From JAWKUK01 sp041398605 (lineage in GTDB: Bacteria; Planctomycetota; UBA1135; GCA-002686595), in contig JAWKUK010000013.1 of NCBI GenBank assembly GCA_041398605.1, forward strand, positions 165,855 to 229,854: a DNA stretch of 64,000 bases, written 5' to 3'. The position numbers and the translations under genes were made by a program. Positions 33,957-42,376 of the stretch are shown one piece after another (the first letter of the stretch is position 1; each line of letters opens with the position of its first letter). Under the pieces are notes generated by a model. The model was not told where the DNA came from. It worked only from the letters and a program-made list of their open reading frames with translations, and did no database searches.

Positions 33957-35435
33957 TCAGTGCGGCTGCCGGTCGGTCGCCAGCGCGAGCTCGCGCGTGC
34001 GCTTTGCGAGCGTATGGGACAGGTCGCGCCGCATGATGCGCCAGGACCAGTTGCCAGTGGCGGTCCCAGGCAGATTGGTGCGAGCGACACGCCCGAGGCC
34101 GAGCAGGTCCTGCATCTGCACGATCGCGGTGTGGGCGGGTGAGGCACATGCTGCGCGCCACATGTCCCAATGCGCGGTCGCGGCGGCGCCGCCGGTGAAG
34201 CTGCGGAAGCGCCGCTTCGTGTCCGCGTCGACGCTCTTCCACCACCCTTGCACCGTATCGTTGTCGTGGGTCCCGGGGTAGACGACCGAGTTCTCCGGGC
34301 AGCGGAACGGCGCGTGGTACGAGCCCGCGCCGAAGCCCCATTGCAGCACGCGCATCCCGGGCAGCTGGAAGGCGTCGCGCAGCGCCAGGACCTCGTCCGT
34401 CACCGCGCCGAGGTCTTCGGCGATGAGCGGCAGCGCGCCCTCGACCTCGCGCGCGATCGCCTCCAAGAGCTCTCGCCCAGGTGTCCGGCCCCACTTCCCG
34501 TGGCGCGCTGTCGTGTCTTGACCCGGCACCTCCCAAGCGTGGTGGAAGCCGATGAAGTGGTCGATGCGGACGGCATCGAAGAGCTCGAGCTGGCGCGCGA
34601 TGCGGCGCCGCCACCACGCGAACCCGTCGGCGCGGTGCGCGTCCCAAGCGTAGTGCGGGTGGCCCCAAAGCTGTCCGTCTGCGCTGAACGAGTCCGGGGG
34701 GCAGTCGGTCAACACGGTCGGCCGGCCGTCCGCGTCGAGCCGGAAGAGCTCACGGTGCATCGCGACGTCCGCGCTGTCCGCGCCGACGAAGATCGGCGCA
34801 TCGCCCATCACCCGCAGGTTCGCCGCGCGCGCGGCGCCACGCAGCGCGCTCCATTGGCGCTGGAACTGGAACTGGAGGAAGCGCGTGTAACCCTCGTCGC
34901 CGCCGACATAGCGCGCCCAAGGCTCGAGCCACGGCGCAGCGTCGGCGCAGAACGCGTCGAACGCCTTGCGCGCGCCGCCACGCTTGCCCCAGGCCGCGAA
35001 CGCCGCGCGGAGGCGCGGCTCCTTGAAGGCCCTCGCCGCTCCTAGCTGCACCTTGCCCTGCGCCAGCGACGCCGGGCCGTGCACGTCGGTGGTCGCGAGC
35101 AACCCGTCATCGACCAGGTGCTCGAGCGACAGGTAAAGCGGCTCACCCGCGAAGGCGGAGCTGGACGAGTACGGCGAGTCACCTGGCCCGAGCGGGCCTA
35201 CCGGCAGCATCTGCCACCAGCCGAGGCCCGCCTCGGCGCACCAGGCCACGAAGCGGTGCGCCTCGGGGCCGAGGTCGCCGATGCCATGCCTCGACGGCAA
35301 CGACGCGAGCGGCAACAGAGCCCCTGCGCGACGCGGGAAGGGCACCGGATGCGGCCGGTCCTCGCGGCGGCGGCCAGCGCGCTTGCGCGGCGCGGCGGCG
35401 CTGCGGCGACCCTCTTTGCGGCGGTCCTCGTTCAT
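33957..35435 (-). CDS. malQ: 4-alpha-glucanotransferase (GH77)
   Basis: The 492-residue amylomaltase has an Arg/Lys-rich N-terminal tail (about 1-30) and then the GH77 fold: 'GIGDLGPEAHRFV', 'QMLPVGPLGPGDSPYSS', nucleophile Asp in 'FDAVRIDHFIGFHHA', acid/base Glu in 'PLIAEDLGAVTDEV', and 'VYPGTHDNDTVQGWW'. It disproportionates maltodextrins. The ATG at 35435 overlaps the amylase stop (ATGA), indicating translational coupling. Confidence 0.95.
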   Translation of the reverse strand: MNEDRRKEGRRSAAAPRKRAGRRREDRPHPVPFPRRAGALLPLASLPSRHGIGDLGPEAHRFVAWCAEAGLGWWQMLPVGPLGPGDSPYSSSSAFAGEPLYLSLEHLVDDGLLATTDVHGPASLAQGKVQLGAARAFKEPRLRAAFAAWGKRGGARKAFDAFCADAAPWLEPWARYVGGDEGYTRFLQFQFQRQWSALRGAARAANLRVMGDAPIFVGADSADVAMHRELFRLDADGRPTVLTDCPPDSFSADGQLWGHPHYAWDAHRADGFAWWRRRIARQLELFDAVRIDHFIGFHHAWEVPGQDTTARHGKWGRTPGRELLEAIAREVEGALPLIAEDLGAVTDEVLALRDAFQLPGMRVLQWGFGAGSYHAPFRCPENSVVYPGTHDNDTVQGWWKSVDADTKRRFRSFTGGAAATAHWDMWRAACASPAHTAIVQMQDLLGLGRVARTNLPGTATGNWSWRIMRRDLSHTLAKRTRELALATDRQPH

Positions 35436-37918
35436 CGCACGCGCGCCCAAACGCGGCCGCCCTCGTCGCTTGTCGCGGCGTCGCCGTCGTCGCCGCCCGC
35501 GCGGCACCCCGGGACGCCGACGCGCCCGTCTGCGCGGTCCAACGGGTGGACCGCAGGGCCAAAGATCACCCGCCATTCGCCCGGGGGGAGCGCGAACGAC
35601 GCGTCCGCCGTGCGCGGCGTCAACGCGACGATCAGCTCGTCGCCGTCGAGCGCCCGACGGAACACCAGGAGGTCCTGCGCGTCGTCCGCGACCAGGGTCT
35701 CGAAGGCGCCGATGCGCAGCGCGGTGTGCTCTCGCCGCAGCCGAATGACGCGCTGGTAGTAGTCGAGGAGCGCGCCGTCGACGCGGTCCTCTGCGGCGTT
35801 TGCGTACGGCTCGAGGTCGCGCCAGAGCATCGGCTTGCGATTGTTGGGGTCATCGGACCCCCACATCCCGACCTCGTCGCCGTAGTACACCATCGGCGCG
35901 CCGACGTACGTCATCTGCAACAGGACCGCGAGGCGCAAGCGCGCGTAGTGGATCGGGTCGGGCTTGCGCGGGTCGTACGTCGAGCCGGCCTCTTGCTCAC
36001 GGTTGCCTTGGTCGAAGGCGCGGTCGGGGTTCAACATCATCGACACGAACCGGTCTGTGTCGTGGCTGTCGAGCAGGTCCATCAGCGCAGACGTCGACTC
36101 GGCGGGGTACGCGAGCCGCACGAGCGCGAGGCGTCGATCGAGCTCGCTCGCGCTGATCTTGTCGGCGCGGTGCCCGATCCACGCGACGACCGTGTCTGCG
36201 AAGCGGTAGTTCATTACCGCGTCGAAGCGCTCGCCGTCGAGCCAGGACTCCGCGAGGTCCCAGACCTCGCCCGTGATGTACGCGTCCGGGTTGATGGACT
36301 TGACGAGGTCGCGCCACTCTTCCCAGAACGGCATCGCGACCTCCATGGGGACGTCGAGGCGCCAGCCGTCGATGCCATCGGACGGGTCGCCGTCGCCGTC
36401 GGGGTCCATCCAGCGGCGCGTAATCGCGAAGAGGTGCTCCTTCACGGCGTCCGAGGCAAAGCCGTGCGGCGCCTTCGCAAACACCGGCAGCTCGCCAAAT
36501 CCAGCCCATCCGACGTAATCGAACGGCTCCCACGAGCGCACGTCGAACCAATCCGCGAAGCGCGAGTCCTTGCCGTTCGCGAGCACGTCCACGAACGCGG
36601 GGTGCCGCACGCCGACGTGGTTGAACACGCCGTCGAGGATCACGCGGAGCCCCCGCGCCTTGCACTCCTTGAGGAGCGTCAAGAAGACCTTGTCCGAGGG
36701 CGTGAAGACCCACGTCGATGGATCGAGCAGGTCCTCTCGCGCGGTCGCCTCGTGGTAATCCTCGCCGGCGCCGTAGCCCGTATCGATGTGTCGGAAGTCC
36801 GTGGCGTTGTACTTGTGGTGCCCGGGCGCCTCGAAGATCGGGTTGAAGTACAGGGCGTTCACGCCGAGGGCGACCAGGTGATCGAGCTTCTGCCGCACGC
36901 CCTCTAGGTCGCCGCCGTACATGCGGCGAAAGACGAAGTACTCGTAGAAGCGCTCGCCCGTCGCGAGCTCCGCCTCCGAGGGCTCGTACCACGCGCTCGT
37001 CCAAGCGCGCGCGTGGGGAGGGTCGTTCTCGGGGGCCCCGTTGCGAAAGCGATCGACCATGATCTGGTACCAGATCGCGTGCTTCGACCAATCGGGCGTG
37101 CGGAAGTGCGGCAGCTGCGCCGCGTCCAACTGGTACTCGCGCGGGTCCGTGCCGATGAGCGCGCCGTCGCGCAGCAGGAAGCCGTAGGTCAAGGGCTCAT
37201 CGGCGACGTCGAGGGCGGCCTCCCAATAGAGGAAAGCGCCGGTGCGTGCCGCGACCCGCATGGGGACCTCGCCGACCCCGCGCACGACGACGGAGACGGC
37301 CTCGACGTCGTCGGCCAGCGTGCGGTAGCGCAGCAATGCGCGCCCGTCGGGGGCCGGCTGCAAGTAGAGCGAACGCCCGGGGTCGTGCTCGAGCGCGGCG
37401 GTCACGACGACGCCATCACGGACGCTGGCGGTCAGCGTCTCGGGCCGTGCGACCGCGCCGAGGCGCAGCAGGGTGTTCTCGCCCGTGAACCCGTCGGACT
37501 CACGGTCGTCGTTCACGGGATCCGGCACCCAGGCGGCCCGGTCCAGCACGAACTTGTAGGAGTGCACCCCGTCCGGGACGCGGATCCGGGTCCGCCAGCG
37601 CCCGTCAGCGTCGCGCTTCAGCGGGTGCTCGGTGGCGTCCCAGCCGTTGAAGGTGCCTGCGATCGAGACTTCGCTGGCGCGCACGCTCGAAGCCAGCGAG
37701 AACGTGACGAGCCAGCCGCCCGTTGGGGCGGGTTCGGCGGTCACGGAGGCGGGCAGCGGGCCGGCCTCACCGGGCTCGACGGCCAGCGCGGGCGCGACAG
37801 GCCAGCCGGAGGCCAGCCGGTCCGAGGACGGCTGGTCGGCGACGGCGGAGTCCGCGGAGCGAGGCTCCTGGGCGGACCCTCCTGCGAGCAGCGAGAGCAA
37901 GAGCGAGGTCGGGTGCAT
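35432..37918 (-). CDS. Secreted GH13 alpha-amylase-family enzyme with N-terminal E-set/CBM48-like domains
   Basis: The 828-residue protein starts with a short signal peptide ('PTSLLLSLLAGGSAQ'). A CBM48/AMPK-glycogen-binding-like domain ('SIAGTFNGWDATEH', about 80-145) precedes a second beta domain (about 170-265) and a GH13 barrel from about 285. Barrel motifs are 'LDGVFNHVG' (region I), 'GWRLDVPMEV' with the nucleophile Asp (near 523), 'YITGEVWDLA' with the acid/base Glu (near 550) and 'LLDSHDTDRF' (near 617). The closest style is neopullulanase/maltogenic amylase. It is first of the glucan operon and overlaps malQ by four bases; the malQ and phosphorylase products are cytoplasmic, so this enzyme would cut polymer outside first. 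Confidence 0.93.
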   Translation of the reverse strand: MHPTSLLLSLLAGGSAQEPRSADSAVADQPSSDRLASGWPVAPALAVEPGEAGPLPASVTAEPAPTGGWLVTFSLASSVRASEVSIAGTFNGWDATEHPLKRDADGRWRTRIRVPDGVHSYKFVLDRAAWVPDPVNDDRESDGFTGENTLLRLGAVARPETLTASVRDGVVVTAALEHDPGRSLYLQPAPDGRALLRYRTLADDVEAVSVVVRGVGEVPMRVAARTGAFLYWEAALDVADEPLTYGFLLRDGALIGTDPREYQLDAAQLPHFRTPDWSKHAIWYQIMVDRFRNGAPENDPPHARAWTSAWYEPSEAELATGERFYEYFVFRRMYGGDLEGVRQKLDHLVALGVNALYFNPIFEAPGHHKYNATDFRHIDTGYGAGEDYHEATAREDLLDPSTWVFTPSDKVFLTLLKECKARGLRVILDGVFNHVGVRHPAFVDVLANGKDSRFADWFDVRSWEPFDYVGWAGFGELPVFAKAPHGFASDAVKEHLFAITRRWMDPDGDGDPSDGIDGWRLDVPMEVAMPFWEEWRDLVKSINPDAYITGEVWDLAESWLDGERFDAVMNYRFADTVVAWIGHRADKISASELDRRLALVRLAYPAESTSALMDLLDSHDTDRFVSMMLNPDRAFDQGNREQEAGSTYDPRKPDPIHYARLRLAVLLQMTYVGAPMVYYGDEVGMWGSDDPNNRKPMLWRDLEPYANAAEDRVDGALLDYYQRVIRLRREHTALRIGAFETLVADDAQDLLVFRRALDGDELIVALTPRTADASFALPPGEWRVIFGPAVHPLDRADGRVGVPGCRAGGDDGDAATSDEGGRVWARVR

Positions 37919-38091
37919 GGGGCGGTGACACAGCAGAGGGCCCGAACGGGCGTCCGCCGAACCGTGAGGATACCGAGGCGCGGTCCGAGGCGGATCCGAG
38001 GGCTGGAATCCGGGGTTTCGAGCGTCACCTCTGCGAACCTGCGCGACTATGCACCGTGACTTGGCTCGACTCACACCAGAACCCTGTAACG

Positions 38092-39081
38092 ATGCACCAT
38101 CTGCCAAACACTGTCTCGAAGCTCGCTCGAATCGTCGCCGCTGCCGCGGTCGCTGGGCTCGCCGCGCCGGCCGCAGCGCAGGAGGTCTCGATCCGGCTGT
38201 CGGGGCATGTCTCGAGCCTCGCGCCAGCCCCGACGAGCGGCCCATTCCTGGGCGCCAGCGTCGGCGAAGCCGTCACGCTGGACCTCGTCGCCTTGCTCCC
38301 CGGGTCGCCGCACCCTCAATTTGATGCGCGCGGCTACTCCGTCGATCCGAGCCGGTCGGTCCTGCGGGTCGGCTCGCGCGAGGACTCGTTCGCGCTCGCC
38401 GGTTCGCCGAGCCTCGGAGTGTGGAACGACTACCTCGGGCTCCGCGATTGGTTCCAGATGTTCAACGACCCGCTCAGCCAAGGCGGTCTCGTGCGCTTCG
38501 ACCTCCTGGACAGTTCACGCGCCGTCGTCGATTCGTCCCAGCTCGAGCTCCTGCGAGGCACGTACTCTGCGGCCCAGTTCTCTACGACATCCTTCGGCGC
38601 GCAGGTCGGCGGCGGGTTCTTGGAGTTCTCGTTCGATGAGCTCATCGTAGGCAACGGCGGCATCGGCGAGGTGTACTGCGCGCCGGCGATCGCAAACTCG
38701 ACGGGTTCTGCCGCGTTGCTCCAGGTCATCGGGAGCGCTGCGCTGTCGGCGAACAGCCTGACGCTGCAGGCGCGTCGGCTCCCGACGAATACGTTCGGCT
38801 GCTTCTTGGTCTCGGCCACGCAAGCCAGCGTCCCGAACCCGGGCGGCAGCCAGGGCCGGCTGTGCCTCGGCGGAGCGATCGGACGGTACCAGGCCTCGGT
38901 GCTGAGCTCGGGCGCGAGCGGCTTCATCGAGCTCGCAGTCGCGCCGTTGGCGCTGCCGCAACCCACGGGCCCGGTCGCGGCGCAGGCCGGCGAGACGTGG
39001 AACTTCCAAGCGTGGTATCGCGATGCAAACCCGCTGAGCACGTCCAACTTCACGGACGCGGTCGCTGTCACGTTTCAGTGA
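38092..39081 (+). CDS. Secreted protein of unknown function with the shared C-terminal module
   Basis: The 329-residue protein has a signal peptide (about 1-30, 'AAAAVAGLAAPAAAQ') and an N-terminal beta-rich region (about 31-190) without a recognised family, containing 'GYSVDPSRSVLRVG'. The C-terminal module begins at 'YCAPAIANSTGSAAL' (about 196) and includes 'NPGGSQGRLCLGGAIGRY' and 'ETWNFQAWYRD', ending the protein in 'AVAVTFQ'. Two cysteines of the module are conserved with the copies at 39248-42286 and 57408-58523. It is divergent from the amylase operon by 173 bases. Cell-surface or secreted function is inferred from the signal peptide only. Confidence 0.82.
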   Translation: MHHLPNTVSKLARIVAAAAVAGLAAPAAAQEVSIRLSGHVSSLAPAPTSGPFLGASVGEAVTLDLVALLPGSPHPQFDARGYSVDPSRSVLRVGSREDSFALAGSPSLGVWNDYLGLRDWFQMFNDPLSQGGLVRFDLLDSSRAVVDSSQLELLRGTYSAAQFSTTSFGAQVGGGFLEFSFDELIVGNGGIGEVYCAPAIANSTGSAALLQVIGSAALSANSLTLQARRLPTNTFGCFLVSATQASVPNPGGSQGRLCLGGAIGRYQASVLSSGASGFIELAVAPLALPQPTGPVAAQAGETWNFQAWYRDANPLSTSNFTDAVAVTFQ

Positions 39082-39247
39082 ACCGCGCGCAGCACCGTCG
39101 AACCGTGTGCAGCGCGAGGGGTAGGTACGAGAGCCGGTACGATCCGACCACTTGAGCGCACCCCGCTCGCCGTCTTCCGCCTGTCTCGACTAGATTGGTG
39201 GCTGGACCGGCTCCTCCACCTTGGCATCCCCGCTCGGCGACCCCGAC

Positions 39248-42200
39248 ATGTCGAACTCCACCGCACTCGCGCTCTCGCTCTTCTCCCTGACGCCGGCGCT
39301 CCTGGCCCAGGGATCAGCAGGCGCTCCCGCCGCGAGCCCCCAAGAGCTGCTGCGCCAATGGCGCGGCACCCACGGCGAGGCATGGCGCACCCACATCAAC
39401 CCCCTCACCGGGACCATCGAGCTCCTCTTCGGCGGCAACGCCGCGCCGAGCTTCGAGCCGGACACGAGCGTCGACTCGGACTGGTTCCGCCTCGCCCAGG
39501 AGTGGATCGCAGCCACCGAGCCGATGCACGGCGTCCCGCTGGACGAGCTCGTCGCGGACCGGGTCTTCTTCCTGCCGCTCGCGCAAGGCAATACCACCGA
39601 CAAGATCACCGTCCGCTTCCGACAAGTGGTGCAGGGTATCCCCGTTGAGGGCGGCTCGATCAACACGCTCTTTGACCTGTCAGGCCGGCTCCTCGCCTTG
39701 CAAGCGACGGCGGCGCCATCCATCGAGGACCCTTCGCCCCGCCCGTCGTTCGACGCTGGCTTCGCGACGCTCGTCGCGCGCGAGGACTTCCGTAGCTTCG
39801 TCGGGAGCGAGCCGAACCACTACGGCGCAGCCTCGCTCCTCTTCGCGCACGTCGATGACCAAGAGGTCCGCCGCTGGACGCTCGCATGGCAGGTCGACGC
39901 GCAGTGGATCGAGGCAGGGGCCGAGCCGCGCGGCTACACGTACACGATCGACGCCCGCACGCGGCGCGTGCTGCGACGGGAGACCTCGGTCCACGCCCTC
40001 GACGTCTTCGGCACCGTCCGAACGATGGCGACCCCCGGCGCCGAGGCGGACCACCCGGGCAACCCGCCCACCGCCCAGCCCGTGCCTTATGTGCGCGTCA
40101 CGTCGAGCGCCGGCACGACCTTCACGGACGCCAACGGTGACTTCACGATCCCCGGCGTCAACGCTCCGCTGGATGTCACGATCGACTACACGGGGACCTT
40201 CGCGAACGTCTTCAATCAAGCTGGCGCCAGCTACTCAGTCACGTTCAACGGGCTGCAGCCCAATCAACCGAACTCGCTCCTCATGAACCCGGCGGCGGGG
40301 CCCCTGACCAACAGCGAGGCCAACGCGTTCCTCTGGGTCAATCGCCAGCGGGACTGGATCCGCAGCGTCTTCCCGAACGACACGACGGCCGACTTCTCGT
40401 CGAACTCGCTGGTCAACCTGAGCAACAACTGCAATGCGTTCTTCACAGGGAGCACGACGCAGTACTACAGCGCGAGCTCTGGCTGCTACAGCTCGTCCTT
40501 CAGCTCGGTCGTTGCGCACGAGATGGGGCACTGGCTCAACGTCCTCTATGGCACAGGGAACGGCGCCGACGGCATGGGCGAGGGCAACGCCGACATCTTC
40601 TCGGTCTACATGCTCGATGAGCCCTTGATCGCGGCAAACTTCTATACCAACGGCACGTCGATCCGCGACGCGAACAATCAACGGCAGTTCTGCGGTGACA
40701 CGAACCCTGCGTGCCACGGCGGCGTGCATGACAACGGCGAAGTCTGGATGGGCGCGGCTTGGAAGGTCCGGCAGCGCCTCAACCAAACCCTGGGCAACGC
40801 CCTCGGCGACCTGCAGTCGAGCCTGCTCTTCCTCGGCTGGATGAACAGCTATGACCAGACCACCATTCGCTCGGTCATCGAGTCGCAATGGCTGACGCTG
40901 GATGACAACGACGGGAACATCAACAATGGCACGCCGAACTACAACGAGATCGACAGCGGCTTCCGACAGCAAGGCTTCCCCGGCTTCGGCCTGCAGTTCG
41001 TCCAGTTCAGCAATGTGACACGGCTGCCGTCGACGACGGATCAGGCCGGGCCATACGGCATTCAAGCGGACCTCAGCGCGACGATCAACCCGCCGCTGCA
41101 GTCGGCGACGCTGCGCTACCGCGTCAGCGGCGGTCCGGAACAGCGCGTCCCCATGACGTGGCTCGGCGGCACGACGTATTCGGCGGCGATCCCAGGCCAA
41201 CCCGCTCCGGCGAGCGTCGAGTACCTCATCGAAGGCACGGACAACCTGGGCGCCCTGGGCGCCTTCCCATCCAACGACCTCGCCCAGAGCTACAGCTTTG
41301 CCGTCGGCCAGGTCAATACGATCGCGCACTTTGACTTCGAGGCTGCTGCCGCGGAATGGATCCCGACCGGCCTGACGGCCTCGACAGGTCGCTGGGTCCA
41401 AGGCGACCCTGTCGGCACTGCCGCGCAGCCCGAAGACGACCACACGCCCGCGCCAGGCGTGAAGTGCTGGTTCACCGGCCAGGGCCTCCCCGGCGGCGGC
41501 GTCGGCGCGAACGATGTCGACGGCGGCGAGACCACGTTGCGGAGCCCGAGGTTCGACCTCTCGGGGACGCTGCTCGGGCAGATCTCCTACTGGCGCTGGT
41601 TCTCGAACACACAAGGGACATCACCCGGCGAGGACACATTGCGGGTCGAAGTGTCCAACAACGACGGCATGACGTGGCAGACCGTTGAGCAGGTCGACCC
41701 TACAGGCCCCGAGGCCAACGGCGGCTGGTACCGCCACGAGTTCATGGTCAACTCGTTCGTAACGCCGACGGCGAGCATGCGCCTGCGCTTCGTCGCTTCG
41801 GACCTCGGCGGGGACTCGGTGGTCGAGGCGGCGATCGATGACCTGACCATCGCAGCGATCGATAGCATCGTCGCACCTCCGAGCACCTACTGCACCACGA
41901 CCCCCAACTCCACGGGCAACACGGGGCTCATCATCTTCACCGGGAGCCAGAGCGTCTTCCGGAACGCTGCGGTGCTGCGCGGCGAGCGGCTCCCCGCAAG
42001 CTCCGCGGGCCTGTTCTTCTTCGGCAGTCAGCAGGCACAGCAGTCGATCCCAGGGAGCGCCGGCGTCCTGTGCATCGGGGGGACGACGTACCGCTTGCCC
42101 GTCATCTCGACGGACTCCCTGTTCGGCGCGGCCTACTACGCTCTCAACTTCACCGACCCCAATACGACGGCGCGCTTCATCGCCCCCGGCTCGACATGGA

Positions 42201-42286
42201 ACTTCCAGTTCTGGCACCGCGACTCGGTCGGCGGCGCGGCGACGTCCAATACGAGCAATGCGGTGAGCGTTGAGTTCGGCCTGTGA
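39248..42286 (+). CDS. Secreted zinc metallopeptidase-like protein with the shared C-terminal module
   Basis: The 1012-residue protein starts at the ATG after a TTG that is less likely. A signal peptide (about 1-21, 'SLFSLTPALLAQG') precedes a propeptide/FTP-like region. A carboxypeptidase-regulatory-like beta domain ('GTTFTDANGDFTIPGV', about 290-310) comes next. The catalytic region has the zinc motif HEMGH (about 424-428) and third-ligand Glu in 'MGEGNADIF' 21 residues after the first His, as in gluzincins. A jelly-roll/MAM-like domain ('FDFEAAAAEWIPTG' onward) and finally a divergent copy of the C-terminal module ('YCTTTPNSTG', 'GVLCIGG', 'STWNFQFWHRD') end the protein. It is probably an extracellular protease; the substrate is unknown. 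Confidence 0.85.
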   Translation: MSNSTALALSLFSLTPALLAQGSAGAPAASPQELLRQWRGTHGEAWRTHINPLTGTIELLFGGNAAPSFEPDTSVDSDWFRLAQEWIAATEPMHGVPLDELVADRVFFLPLAQGNTTDKITVRFRQVVQGIPVEGGSINTLFDLSGRLLALQATAAPSIEDPSPRPSFDAGFATLVAREDFRSFVGSEPNHYGAASLLFAHVDDQEVRRWTLAWQVDAQWIEAGAEPRGYTYTIDARTRRVLRRETSVHALDVFGTVRTMATPGAEADHPGNPPTAQPVPYVRVTSSAGTTFTDANGDFTIPGVNAPLDVTIDYTGTFANVFNQAGASYSVTFNGLQPNQPNSLLMNPAAGPLTNSEANAFLWVNRQRDWIRSVFPNDTTADFSSNSLVNLSNNCNAFFTGSTTQYYSASSGCYSSSFSSVVAHEMGHWLNVLYGTGNGADGMGEGNADIFSVYMLDEPLIAANFYTNGTSIRDANNQRQFCGDTNPACHGGVHDNGEVWMGAAWKVRQRLNQTLGNALGDLQSSLLFLGWMNSYDQTTIRSVIESQWLTLDDNDGNINNGTPNYNEIDSGFRQQGFPGFGLQFVQFSNVTRLPSTTDQAGPYGIQADLSATINPPLQSATLRYRVSGGPEQRVPMTWLGGTTYSAAIPGQPAPASVEYLIEGTDNLGALGAFPSNDLAQSYSFAVGQVNTIAHFDFEAAAAEWIPTGLTASTGRWVQGDPVGTAAQPEDDHTPAPGVKCWFTGQGLPGGGVGANDVDGGETTLRSPRFDLSGTLLGQISYWRWFSNTQGTSPGEDTLRVEVSNNDGMTWQTVEQVDPTGPEANGGWYRHEFMVNSFVTPTASMRLRFVASDLGGDSVVEAAIDDLTIAAIDSIVAPPSTYCTTTPNSTGNTGLIIFTGSQSVFRNAAVLRGERLPASSAGLFFFGSQQAQQSIPGSAGVLCIGGTTYRLPVISTDSLFGAAYYALNFTDPNTTARFIAPGSTWNFQFWHRDSVGGAATSNTSNAVSVEFGL

Positions 42287-42376
42287 GCCGAGCGTGGGCA
42301 AGGAGCTGCCGCGCGGCTGAGTTCCCCCCACGCAGCGGTCGACGCCCCAAGGGCCAGCGCCTACGATGCGCGGCCC

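Noticed and set aside
31743..34142. 799-codon plus-strand frame across the phosphorylase
   Set aside because: It is antisense to the GT35 enzyme and has no recognisable domain.
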